Under the pieces are notes generated by a model. The model did no database searches and had not been told where the DNA came from. It worked only from the letters and a program-made list of their open reading frames with translations. Position numbers and translations under genes: made by a program. Source: JASHVB01 sp049522565 (GTDB taxonomy: Bacteria; Pseudomonadota; Alphaproteobacteria; Acetobacterales; Acetobacteraceae). From it: a stretch of 18,482 bases of DNA. Each line of letters opens with the position of its first letter. Within the stretch, counting starts at the first letter, position 1. The DNA is taken from assembly GCA_049522565.1 (NCBI GenBank), contig JBEKNT010000097.1, positions 1 through 18,482 of the forward strand, given 5' to 3'. This document shows, piece by piece, positions 9,052 to 16,335 of this stretch.

Positions 9052-9139
9052 CCCCTCCCACGAAGTGGGAGGGGCCAGGTGAGGGTGCAGCGTGCCGAAC
9101 GCTGCACCCTCACCTAACCTCTCCCGCACGCGGGAGAGG
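9052..9139. repeat. Three consecutive hairpins between nuoH and nuoI
   Basis: The gap holds three perfect inverted repeats in a row. They are CCCCTCCCA/TGGGAGGGG (9052-9074), a 17-bp stem beginning AGGTGAGGGTGCAGCGT with its complement (9077-9093, 9099-9115, 5-base loop), and CCTCTCCCG/CGGGAGAGG (9118-9139). GGTGAGGGTGCAGCG recurs between nuoJ and nuoK. No T-tract follows, so these are better read as a mobile palindromic repeat than as terminators; they could slow exonucleases or tune distal gene expression. Confidence 0.85.
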
Positions 9140-9172
9140 GATACGGTATGCCCAAACCATGGAGCGTCGCTG

Positions 9173-9661
9173 ATGGCCTTTCTTGACCGCACCGCACGCA
9201 GCATGTTGCTCGGCGAACTCGTCGCCGGCATGGGGCTGACGATGCGCTACTTCTTCCGGCCCAAGGCGACGATCAACTACCCGTACGAAAAGGGCCCGCT
9301 CAGCCCGCGCTTCAAGGGCGAACACGCGCTGCGCCGCTATCCCAACGGCGAGGAACGCTGCATCGCCTGCAAGCTGTGCGAGGCGATCTGCCCCGCCCAG
9401 GCCATCACCATCGAGGCCGAACCGCGCGAGGACGGCTCCCGCCGCACCACGCGCTACGATATCGACATGACCAAGTGCATCTACTGCGGCCTGTGTGAGG
9501 AAGCCTGCCCGGTGGATGCCATCGTCGAAGGCCCGAACTTCGAATTCGCCACCGAGACGCGCGAAGAGCTGATGTACAACAAGGACAAGCTGCTGGCGAA
9601 CGGCGACCGGTGGGAGCCGGAACTCGCGCGCCGGCTCGAGCTGGATGCGCCATACCGATGA
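9173..9661 (+). CDS. nuoI: NADH-quinone oxidoreductase subunit I (N6a, N6b clusters)
   Basis: 23-kDa ferredoxin-like subunit (TYKY/NDUFS8 counterpart) with two [4Fe-4S] clusters, N6a and N6b, bridging NuoG and NuoB. In 162 residues both motifs are intact: C63-x2-C66-x2-C69-x3-C73 (ERCIACKLCEAICPAQAI) and C102-x2-C105-x2-C108-x3-C112 (KCIYCGLCEEACPVDAI). An amphipathic N-terminal helix (residues 5-30) anchors it to the membrane surface. ATG 9173 has GGAG at 9160-9163. The frame is open back to 9092, but those 27 codons come from the palindromic repeat and are unlike a NuoI N-terminus. The stop overlaps the nuoJ start as ATGA. Confidence 0.96.
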   Translation: MAFLDRTARSMLLGELVAGMGLTMRYFFRPKATINYPYEKGPLSPRFKGEHALRRYPNGEERCIACKLCEAICPAQAITIEAEPREDGSRRTTRYDIDMTKCIYCGLCEEACPVDAIVEGPNFEFATETREELMYNKDKLLANGDRWEPELARRLELDAPYR

Positions 9662-10353
9662 TCATCAGCATCGCCTTTTACGTCTTCGCCGTACTGCTGC
9701 TGGCGTCCGCCGCGGCGGTGGTCACGGTCCGCAATCCGGTGCACTCGGTGCTGTTCCTCATCGTGACGTTCTTCAACGCCGCCGGGTTGTTCCTGATCGC
9801 CGGCGCCGAGTTCCTCGCGATGATCCTGGTCATCGTCTATGTCGGCGCCGTCGCGGTGCTGTTCCTGTTCGTGGTGATGATGCTGGACATCGACTTCGCC
9901 GAGCTGCGCGGCGGCTTCCAGCGCTACATGCCGATCGGCGCCGCCGTCGGCGTGGTGCTGCTGGCCGAGCTGGCGTTTGCGCTCGCCGGCTGGCAGTTCG
10001 CGCCCGGAGCCAGCGGGCTGCGCTTCGCCCCGATGCCGACCGACATCAGCAACACCGCGGCGCTCGGCCAATTGATCTACACGGATTACGTCTTCCTGTT
10101 CCAGGCCGCGGGCCTGATCCTGCTGGTCGCGATGATCGGCGCCATCGTGCTCACGCTGCGCGAACGCAAGACATCGCGCCATCAGAGCATCCGCACGCAG
10201 ACCGAGCGCACGGTGCGGGAGACGCTGGAGCTGGTGCATGTCGCGGTCGGCGCCGGCGTGCGCGAGAGCGGCATCTACCGTCCGAAAGTGACGGAGCCGG
10301 CAGAGACGCAAGCAGAGGAAGCACCGGCCGCCGGAGGGCATCATGGCCATTGA
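9658..10353 (+). CDS. nuoJ: NADH-quinone oxidoreductase subunit J
   Basis: Membrane subunit (ND6 counterpart) in the heel, next to NuoA, H and K, and part of the proton path. The 231-residue product has the typical N-terminal hydrophobic helices, with VTVRNPVHSVLFLIVTFF, then the conserved third helix FLAMILVIVYVGAVAVLFLF with its pi-bulge region, then LDIDF. The last membrane helix ends near LTLRERK. After it comes a roughly 60-residue hydrophilic tail. Its first half looks like the normal alphaproteobacterial tail. The last 30 or so residues are Glu/Pro/Ala-rich and end GGHHGH, which looks like an added, probably unstructured segment. Start ATG 9658 overlaps the nuoI stop (ATGA), implying coupled translation. 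Confidence 0.95.
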   Translation: MIISIAFYVFAVLLLASAAAVVTVRNPVHSVLFLIVTFFNAAGLFLIAGAEFLAMILVIVYVGAVAVLFLFVVMMLDIDFAELRGGFQRYMPIGAAVGVVLLAELAFALAGWQFAPGASGLRFAPMPTDISNTAALGQLIYTDYVFLFQAAGLILLVAMIGAIVLTLRERKTSRHQSIRTQTERTVRETLELVHVAVGAGVRESGIYRPKVTEPAETQAEEAPAAGGHHGH

Positions 10354-10365
10354 CCTGTCGTTGAC

Positions 10366-10512
10366 CTCCCCCGCGCTGCGCGCGGGAGAGGTAGGCGCGA
10401 AGCGCCTGGTGAGGGTGCAGCGGGGCGCACGCTGCACTACTCTGCGTGCCAGCCCGATCACCCTCACCCGGTGCGCCGCGCGTGCCGGCCTCTCGCGCGC
10501 AATGGAAGAGGC
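10366..10512. repeat. CCTCTCCC-type palindromic repeat between nuoJ and nuoK
   Basis: A second, longer member of the nuoH-nuoI repeat family. It has a CCTCCCCCGCG/CGCGGGAGAGG hairpin (about 10366-10391), an AGGCGC-GAA-GCGCCT hairpin (10393-10407), and then GGTGAGGGTGCAGCG, whose complementary arm is split: CGCTGCA and CCCTCACC are separated by about 24 foreign bases. It fills the 162-base gap almost entirely and supplies sequence just before the nuoK ribosome binding site. Confidence 0.75.
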
Positions 10513-10515
10513 GTC

Positions 10516-10824
10516 ATGACCATCGGGCTCGGCCACTACCTCGTCGTCAGCGCGATGCTGCTCGTACTGGGCATCTTCGGCATCTTCCTCAACCGCAAGA
10601 ACGTCATCATCATCCTGATCTCGATCGAGCTCATCCTGCTCGCGGTCAACCTCAACCTCGTGGCTTTCTCGGCCGCGCTCGGCGATCTTGCAGGCCAGGT
10701 CTTCGCCATGTTCGTACTGACCGTCGCCGCGGCGGAAGCCGCCATCGGTCTCGCCATCGTCGTGGTGTATTTCCGCAACCGCGGCTCGATCCAGGTCGAG
10801 GACGTCAACCTGATGAAAGGCTGA
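10516..10824 (+). CDS. nuoK: NADH-quinone oxidoreductase subunit K
   Basis: Smallest antiporter-like membrane subunit (ND4L counterpart), three transmembrane helices, 102 residues as usual. The two buried glutamates essential for proton translocation in this family are visible: E38 in SIELILLAVNLN and E74 in AAAEAAIGLAI. Start ATG 10516 follows GGAAGAGG (10504-10511). The frame is open upstream to 10471 only because of the repeat. It is separated from nuoJ by a palindromic repeat and from nuoL by 84 bases. Confidence 0.96.
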   Translation: MTIGLGHYLVVSAMLLVLGIFGIFLNRKNVIIILISIELILLAVNLNLVAFSAALGDLAGQVFAMFVLTVAAAEAAIGLAIVVVYFRNRGSIQVEDVNLMKG

Positions 10825-10862
10825 GTCAGCGGTGGTCAGGTATCAGTTGTCAGTCGTCAGTC
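10825..10862. repeat. GTCAG-rich short direct repeats between nuoK and nuoL
   Basis: The nuoK-nuoL gap starts with closely spaced copies of GTCAG or ATCAG, ending in two adjacent GTCAGTC units. It looks like the remains of a dispersed simple repeat of a kind common in bacterial genomes. Besides it, the gap holds only the nuoL ribosome binding site GAGGT near 10894-10898. Confidence 0.4.
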
Positions 10863-10908
10863 CGGGGTTGCGCGAGTACGGCGCTGGCACCGCGAGGTAT
10901 TGCCCGTC

Positions 10909-12840
10909 ATGCTCTACGTCATAGCCGTCTTCGCTCCGCTGATCGGCGCCATGATCTCCGGCCTGTTGGGCCGGGTGACCGGCGACCGGGTCGCGCAGGG
11001 CGCGTCCATCCTCGGCATGGTCATCGCCGCGATCTGCGGCCCCGTGGCATGCTTCCAGCTCGTCAACGGCGATCTCACCGCCGGCACCATACCGATCGGT
11101 ACCTGGATCGAGGCCGGCCGCTTCCATGTCGATTGGGCCTTGCGCATCGACACGCTGTCGGCGGTCATGCTGGCGATGGTCAGCTTCGTCTCCATGCTGA
11201 TCCACGTCTATTCGATCGGCTACATGGCGCACGACTCCTATCCGCGTTACCGCTTCTTCGCCTACCTGTCGCTGTTCACCTTCTCCATGCTGATGCTGGT
11301 GACCGCCGACAACCTGGCGCAGCTGTTTTTCGGCTGGGAAGGCGTCGGCCTGTGCTCGTACCTGCTGATCGGCTATTGGTACGACCGTCCCTCCGCCTGC
11401 GCCGCGGCGATCAAGGCGTTCATCGTCAACCGTATCGCCGACCTGCCGTTTGCCGTCGGCATCGCGCTGATCTTCTTCAAGTTCGGCTCGATCGAGTTCA
11501 GCAGCATCTTCCCGGCGGTGGCACAGCACCAGGCCGACACCTATGCGCTGTTCGGCACCACCTTTCCGGCGATCGAGGTCATCGGCTTCCTGCTGTTCAT
11601 CGGCGCCATGGGCAAGTCGGCACAGATCGGGCTGCATGTCTGGCTGCCCGACGCGATGGAAGGCCCGACGCCGGTCTCCGCGCTGATCCATGCCGCGACC
11701 ATGGTCACCGCCGGCGTCTTCCTGATGGCGCGCATGTCGCCGCTGATGGAATACGCCCCCGTCGCCCTGGGCTTCGTCGTCTTCATCGGGGCGACCACCG
11801 CGTTGGTCACCGCCACCATCGGCTGCGCGCAGAACGACATCAAGCGGGTGATCGCCTACTCCACCTGTTCGCAGCTCGGCTACATGTTCGTCGCCGCCGG
11901 GGTCGGGGCTTACCAGGCTTCGATCTTCCATCTCATCACCCACGCCTTCTTCAAGGCGCTGCTGTTCCTCGGCGCGGGATCGGTGATCCACGCCATGTCG
12001 GACGAGCAGGACATGCGGAAGATGGGGGGAATATGGAAGCTGATCCCGCTGACGTATTGCGTGATGTGGGTAGGAAATCTCGCACTGGCCGGCGTGTTTC
12101 CGTTCGCCGGCTATTTCTCGAAAGACGCGATCGTCACCGCCGCCTATGCGGCGCATAGCGGCGTCGGGCTGTATGGCTTCATCTGCACGGTGCTCGCCGC
12201 GTTCCTCACTGCGTTCTATTCCTGGCGGCTGCTGATCATGACCTTCCATGGCAAGCCGCGCGCCGACCACCACGTGATGGAGCATGTGCACGAAAGCCCC
12301 GCGGTGATGATGGTGCCGCTGCTGGTGCTGTCGGTCGGCGCCCTGGTGGCCGGCTTCGCGCTGCATTCCTGGTTCATCGGCGAGGACTGGCAGGCGTTCT
12401 GGAACGGCAGCATCTACAACGGCGCGAACAACCACGTGCTGGCCGGGCTGGAGGGCGTGCCCGGCTGGGTGGATGCGGCACCGACCGTCGTCGGCCTGCT
12501 CGGCATCGCCACGGCCTACGTGATGTACATGGCCTTCCCGCTGTTGCCGATGCGGCTCGCCGCGATGTTCCGGCCGATCTATCAGTTGTTCCTCAACAAG
12601 TGGTATTTCGACGAGCTGTACGATGCGGTGCTGGTGCAGCCGATCTTCCGCCTCGCCCGCGCCTGCTGGCAGACCGGCGATGTGACGGTGATCGACGGGG
12701 TGCCGAACGGCCTCGCGGCGCTGACCACGGAGGGCTCGCGCGAGGCGGTGAAGATCCAGACCGGCTCGCTTGCTGTCTATGCGTTTGCCATGCTGATCGG
12801 CGTCGTCGTGCTGGTCGGCATCTTCATGCTGTTCCGGTGA
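10909..12840 (+). CDS. nuoL: NADH-quinone oxidoreductase subunit L
   Basis: Distal antiporter-like proton-pumping subunit (ND5 counterpart). The 643-residue product is long enough for the 16-helix fold with the lateral amphipathic helix that braces the membrane arm. The key channel residues are present: E144 in FFGWEGVGLCSYLLIGYWY, the conserved lysine K235 in GAMGKSAQIGLHVWLPDAME, and GPTPVSALIHAATMVTAGV right after it. The signature IKRVIAYSTCSQLGYMFVAAG and the FAGYFSKD segment follow. Start ATG 10909 fits GAGGT at 10894-10898; TTG at 10900 lies too close to it. The stop TGA at 12838-12840 is followed at once by a structured repeat block. Confidence 0.97.
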   Translation: MLYVIAVFAPLIGAMISGLLGRVTGDRVAQGASILGMVIAAICGPVACFQLVNGDLTAGTIPIGTWIEAGRFHVDWALRIDTLSAVMLAMVSFVSMLIHVYSIGYMAHDSYPRYRFFAYLSLFTFSMLMLVTADNLAQLFFGWEGVGLCSYLLIGYWYDRPSACAAAIKAFIVNRIADLPFAVGIALIFFKFGSIEFSSIFPAVAQHQADTYALFGTTFPAIEVIGFLLFIGAMGKSAQIGLHVWLPDAMEGPTPVSALIHAATMVTAGVFLMARMSPLMEYAPVALGFVVFIGATTALVTATIGCAQNDIKRVIAYSTCSQLGYMFVAAGVGAYQASIFHLITHAFFKALLFLGAGSVIHAMSDEQDMRKMGGIWKLIPLTYCVMWVGNLALAGVFPFAGYFSKDAIVTAAYAAHSGVGLYGFICTVLAAFLTAFYSWRLLIMTFHGKPRADHHVMEHVHESPAVMMVPLLVLSVGALVAGFALHSWFIGEDWQAFWNGSIYNGANNHVLAGLEGVPGWVDAAPTVVGLLGIATAYVMYMAFPLLPMRLAAMFRPIYQLFLNKWYFDELYDAVLVQPIFRLARACWQTGDVTVIDGVPNGLAALTTEGSREAVKIQTGSLAVYAFAMLIGVVVLVGIFMLFR

Positions 12841-12854
12841 TCGAGATGAACGCT

Positions 12855-13103
12855 GCACCCGCAACCGTCATGGCCGCACCCGCAACCGTCATGGCCGCAG
12901 CGCCCACCGTCATGGCCGGGCTTGACCCGGCCATCTATCGCGGCACCTGCGCGGGGACTGGCTGCGCCAGTGCCGGTACAGATGGACGGGTCAAGCCCGG
13001 CCATGACGGTTGGCGCTGCGTTCATGACGGTGGGCGCTGCGGCCATGACGGTTGCGGGTGCAACCATGATGACTGTCGCTACGACCATGACGAGATGAGC
13101 CGG
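12855..13103. repeat. Inverted repeat built of 21-bp tandem units between nuoL and nuoM
   Basis: The core is a palindrome with 29-base arms (12907-12935 and 12981-13009, one mismatch) of the CCGTCATGGCCGGGCTTGAC type, a dispersed repeat also found at 14792-14831 and 18358-18374. On each side the CCGTCATGGCC end is repeated as 21-base tandem units. On the left these are 12855-12875, 12876-12896 and 12897-12917. On the right, in opposite orientation, they are 12999-13019, 13020-13040 and 13041-13061, with two decayed units running to about 13103. A frame from ATG 12846 (6 bases after the nuoL stop) stays open across the block for 90 codons and its TGA (13116-13118) overlaps the nuoM ATG. Whether this frame is translated is unknown. 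Confidence 0.9.
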
Positions 13104-13114
13104 AGACTGCACGC

Positions 13115-14917
13115 ATGAACGCCGCCGGCTTCCCATTGCTGTCGCTCGTTACCTGGCTGCCGCTGGTCGGCGGCGTGGTCATCATGTTGGTGCGCGGCGA
13201 CCAGGCCACCATCGACTCGAATGCCCGCTGGACGGCCCTGTGGACCAGCCTGATCGTGCTGGTGCTGTCGCTGGTGCTGTGGTTCGAGTTCGACCCGGGC
13301 GAGGCCGGCTTCCAGTTCGTCGAACAAGTGCCGTGGCTCGCCGAATATGGCGTCGGCTACAAGATGGGCGTGGACGGCATTTCCGTCCTGTTCGTCCTGC
13401 TGTCCACCGTGCTCACCCCGATCTGCATCCTGGCAAGCTGGGAAAGCATCACCAAGAACGTCCGCGAGTTCATGCTCGCCTTCCTGATCCTGGAAACCAT
13501 GATGGTGGGCATGTTCTGTGCCCTCGACTTCGTCGTGTTCTACATGTTCTTCGAGGGCGTGCTGATCCCGATGTATCTCATCATCGGCATCTGGGGCGGC
13601 CCGCGCCGCGTCTATGCGGCGGTAAAGTTCTTCCTCTACACGCTGACCGGCTCGGTGTTGATGCTGCTGGCCTTGCTGGCGATGTGGTTCCAGGCCGGCA
13701 CCACCGACATCCCCACGCTGATGCACACGCATTTTCCGGTGGCGATGCAGGGCTATCTGTTCTTCGCCTTCCTCGCATCCTTCGCGGTGAAGGTGCCGAT
13801 GTGGCCGGTGCACACCTGGCTGCCTGACGCGCACGTCGAAGCCCCCACCGCCGGCTCGGTCATCCTCGCGGCCGTGCTGCTGAAGATGGGAGCGTACGGC
13901 TTCCTGCGCTTTTCCGTGCCCATGCTGCCCGAAGCGTCGCAGCATTACGCACCGCTGATCTACACGCTGTCGGTGGTCGCGGTGATCTACACCTCGCTGG
14001 TCGCCTTGGCGCAGGAGGATATGAAGAAGCTGATCGCCTATTCCTCCGTCGCCCATATGGGCGTGGTGACGATCGGCATCTTCACCTTCAACGTGCAGGG
14101 CATCCAGGGCGCGCTGTTCCAGATGCTGTCGCACGGCATCGTCTCCGGCGCGCTGTTCCTCATCGTCGGCGTGGTCTACGACCGCATCCATTCGCGTGAG
14201 ATCGCCCGCTATGGCGGGCTGGCCGACCGCATGCCGTCCTACGCGCTGACCTTCATGGTGTTCATGATGGCCTCGGTCGGATTGCCCGGCACCTCCGGCT
14301 TCGTCGGCGAGTTCCTGGTGATCATCGGCTCCTTCCAGGTGAGCTTCTGGCTCGCGCTGTTGGGCGGCATGGGCATGATCCTGGGAGCGGCCTACATGCT
14401 GTATCTGTATCGGCGTGTGATCTTCGGCCGGCTGACCAGGCAGGACCTGCGCGACATCCTCGACCTCAGCCCGCGCGAGTGGGCGGTGTTCGCGCCGCTG
14501 ATCGTGCTGACGCTGTGGATGGGCGTGTATCCCAGCAGCTTTTCCAGCTTCTTCGACGCCAGCGTCGCCGCGATGGTGCAGCAGCACACCGCCGCGCTGG
14601 CAGTGCCCGCGCCCGCGTCCGCCGCGCTGACAGGCCCGGCGTCCGCGTCCGCCGCGCTGGCAGCGCCCCCGCCCGCGTCCGTCGCGCTGGCAGGCCCCGT
14701 GTCCGCGTCCGTCGCGCTGGCAGTGCCCGCGTCCGCGTCCGTCGCCGCGGAAACCGCGGTGCCCGCGTCGGCTGCGTCCCCAGCGTCCCCAGCGTCATGG
14801 CCGGGCTTGACCCGGCCATCTATCGCGGCACCCTGCCTCATAGGTGGCCCGGTCAAGGCCGGGGACGGCAATGACGGTCGGGTCGACGGTGCGTGCGTTC
14901 GGAGTGCGCGTCTATGA
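13115..14917 (+). CDS. nuoM: NADH-quinone oxidoreductase subunit M with repeat-derived C-terminal tail
   Basis: Middle antiporter-like proton-pumping subunit (ND4 counterpart). Residues 1 to about 493 are an ordinary NuoM: E147 in FYMFFEGVLIPMYLIIGIWGG, FAVKVPMWPVHTWLPDAHVE with the channel lysine, MKKLIAYSSVAHMGVV, and GLPGTSGFVGEFL. The core ends near LTLWMGVYPSSFSSFFDASV. The product is 600 residues, about 100 longer than usual. Residues 494-543 are five near-copies of a ten-residue unit of the form ALAxPxxASx. Residues from about 558 on are translated dispersed repeat (SWPGLTRPSIAAPC). Start ATG 13115 has CGGAGA at 13101-13106. The stop overlaps the nuoN ATG (ATGA), and the nuoN ribosome binding site lies in the tail. 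By the family's topology the tail would be periplasmic (inference). Confidence 0.95.
   Translation: MNAAGFPLLSLVTWLPLVGGVVIMLVRGDQATIDSNARWTALWTSLIVLVLSLVLWFEFDPGEAGFQFVEQVPWLAEYGVGYKMGVDGISVLFVLLSTVLTPICILASWESITKNVREFMLAFLILETMMVGMFCALDFVVFYMFFEGVLIPMYLIIGIWGGPRRVYAAVKFFLYTLTGSVLMLLALLAMWFQAGTTDIPTLMHTHFPVAMQGYLFFAFLASFAVKVPMWPVHTWLPDAHVEAPTAGSVILAAVLLKMGAYGFLRFSVPMLPEASQHYAPLIYTLSVVAVIYTSLVALAQEDMKKLIAYSSVAHMGVVTIGIFTFNVQGIQGALFQMLSHGIVSGALFLIVGVVYDRIHSREIARYGGLADRMPSYALTFMVFMMASVGLPGTSGFVGEFLVIIGSFQVSFWLALLGGMGMILGAAYMLYLYRRVIFGRLTRQDLRDILDLSPREWAVFAPLIVLTLWMGVYPSSFSSFFDASVAAMVQQHTAALAVPAPASAALTGPASASAALAAPPPASVALAGPVSASVALAVPASASVAAETAVPASAASPASPASWPGLTRPSIAAPCLIGGPVKAGDGNDGRVDGACVRSARL
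14594..14743 (+). repeat. 30-bp minisatellite, five copies, inside nuoM
   Basis: Five consecutive 30-base units start at 14594, 14624, 14654, 14684 and 14714. Each begins GCGCTG followed by GCA or ACA and ends GCGTCCGCC or GCGTCCGTC. They encode Ala-Leu-(Ala/Thr)-x-Pro-x-(Pro/Ser)-Ala-Ser-(Ala/Val). The unit length is a multiple of three, so copy-number change keeps the reading frame. Confidence 0.9.
14792..14891. repeat. Dispersed GCCGGGCTTGACCCGG palindrome inside the end of nuoM
   Basis: The stretch 14793-14831 is essentially identical to the left part of the nuoL-nuoM copy (CGTCATGGCCGGGCTTGACC and the following bases through GCGGCACC). A degenerate right arm, CCCGGTCAAGGCCGGG then CAATGACGGTCGG, follows to about 14881. 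It is in frame with nuoM and supplies its last codons. Confidence 0.85.
14901..14904 (+). promoter_or_regulatory. Ribosome binding site of nuoN inside nuoM
   Basis: GGAG lies 9 bases before ATG 14914 and decides the nuoN start. It sits in the last codons of nuoM, at the border of the repeat-derived tail, so the tail also serves the translation of nuoN. Confidence 0.6.
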
Positions 14918-16335
14918 ACTGGACCGTTGCCATCCCCGAGATCGTGCTGGCCTGCATCGGCATGGCCATCCTGGTGTTCGGTGTGCTGCGCAAGCAGGAC
15001 TCGACGTTGCTGTGCACGATGTTCACCATCGGCGGCTTCCTCGTCGCCGCGCTGCTGGTCGTCACCCGCGTGCCCGGCCTCGGCTTTCACGGCCAGTTCG
15101 TTGCCGACGCGTTCAGCGCCTTCAACAAGGAACTGATCCTCGCCGGCGCGGCGCTCACCGCCATCCTGGCGCTCGACTACAACCGCAAGCAGCACATCGC
15201 GCGGTTCGAATTCCCCGTGCTGCTGCTGTTCGCCGTCGTCGGCATGATGGTGATGGCCTCCGCGTCCAATCTCATGACGCTGTATCTCGGCCTGGAGCTG
15301 CAATCGCTCTCGCTGTACGTGCTCGCCGCCTTCGCCCGCGACGACGTGCGGTCGTCGGAAGCCGGCCTCAAGTATTTCATTCTGTCCGGCCTCGCCTCCG
15401 GCCTGCTGCTCTATGGCATGTCGCTGGTCTATGGCTTTTCCGGCACGATGGATTTCGGCCAGTTGCGCACCTTGCTGGCGGAGCCGTCGCACGCGTCCGT
15501 CGGGCTGGTCGTCGGCATCGTGTTCATGCTGGCCGGCCTCGCCTTCAAGATCTCCGTCGTGCCGTTCCACATGTGGACGCCCGACGTTTACGAAGGCGCG
15601 CCGACCCCGGTGACGGTGTTCTTCGCCACCGCCCCGAAGGTTGCCGCCATGGCGCTGCTGCTGCGCGTGATGGCGAGTCCGTTCGGCCATCTGCTCGGCG
15701 CCTGGCAGTTGCTGATCATCCTGGTGTCGATCGCCTCGATGATCCTTGGCGCCCTGGCGGCGATCGGCCAGACCAATATCAAGCGGCTGATGGCGTATTC
15801 CTCGATCGGCCACATGGGCTACGCGTTGATCGGCCTCGCGGTCGGCACGCCGGAGGGCATCCGCGGCGTGCTGGTCTACATGGTGGCCTACGTGTTCATG
15901 ACCGCCGGCACCTTCGCCTGCATCATCGCCATGCGCCGCAACGGCCGCGCGGTGGAGCAAATCAGCGACCTGTCGGGACTGGGCAATACCGATCCGGGGC
16001 TGGCGCTGGTCATGACGATCTTCATGTTCAGCCTGGCCGGCATCCCGCCGATGTCGGGGTTCTTCGCCAAGCTGTATATCTTCCTCGCGGCCGTGCAGGG
16101 CGGCCTGTGGACGCTCGCCGTCATCGGCGTGCTGACCAGCGTGGTGGGCGCCTTCTATTACATCCGCATCATCAAGGTGATGTATTTCGACGCGCCGGTC
16201 GCCGCGTTCGATCCGCGCCCCGCGTCGCTGTCCTTCGTCGCCGCGGCCACCGGGCTGTTCACCGTATTCTTCTTCCTGTTTCCCGGTCCGGTCGTGGTGG
16301 CGGCCCAGGCCGCGGCGAAGGCGCTGTTCGGATGA
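14914..16335 (+). CDS. nuoN: NADH-quinone oxidoreductase subunit N
   Basis: Proximal antiporter-like proton-pumping subunit (ND2 counterpart). The 473-residue product has the normal fourteen-helix length. Key residues are E128 in YLGLELQSLSLYVLAAF, K212 in GLAFKISVVPFHMWTPDVYE, GAPTPVTVFFATAPKVA with the second lysine, and IKRLMAYSSIGHMGYALIG. SLAGIPPMSGFFAKLYIF is the usual late motif. ATG 14914 overlaps the nuoM stop (ATGA) with GGAG nine bases upstream. GTG 14893 would add seven codons with no support. The stop codon TGA (16333-16335) overlaps the first bases of a perfect 44-bp inverted repeat, which may end or protect the operon mRNA. Confidence 0.97.
   Translation: MNWTVAIPEIVLACIGMAILVFGVLRKQDSTLLCTMFTIGGFLVAALLVVTRVPGLGFHGQFVADAFSAFNKELILAGAALTAILALDYNRKQHIARFEFPVLLLFAVVGMMVMASASNLMTLYLGLELQSLSLYVLAAFARDDVRSSEAGLKYFILSGLASGLLLYGMSLVYGFSGTMDFGQLRTLLAEPSHASVGLVVGIVFMLAGLAFKISVVPFHMWTPDVYEGAPTPVTVFFATAPKVAAMALLLRVMASPFGHLLGAWQLLIILVSIASMILGALAAIGQTNIKRLMAYSSIGHMGYALIGLAVGTPEGIRGVLVYMVAYVFMTAGTFACIIAMRRNGRAVEQISDLSGLGNTDPGLALVMTIFMFSLAGIPPMSGFFAKLYIFLAAVQGGLWTLAVIGVLTSVVGAFYYIRIIKVMYFDAPVAAFDPRPASLSFVAAATGLFTVFFFLFPGPVVVAAQAAAKALFG

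Noticed and set aside
10446..12158. A 570-codon + strand frame overlapping nuoK and nuoL
   Set aside because: It is nuoK and nuoL read one base out of frame. The true frames have conserved membrane motifs and ribosome binding sites.
10843..12864. A 673-codon - strand frame opposite nuoL
   Set aside because: Low-complexity His/Asp/Gly/Arg composition and complete overlap with nuoL; a base-composition shadow.
12855..13103. CRISPR array between nuoL and nuoM
   Set aside because: The 21-bp units are directly adjacent with no unique spacers and occur in inverted orientation on the two sides.
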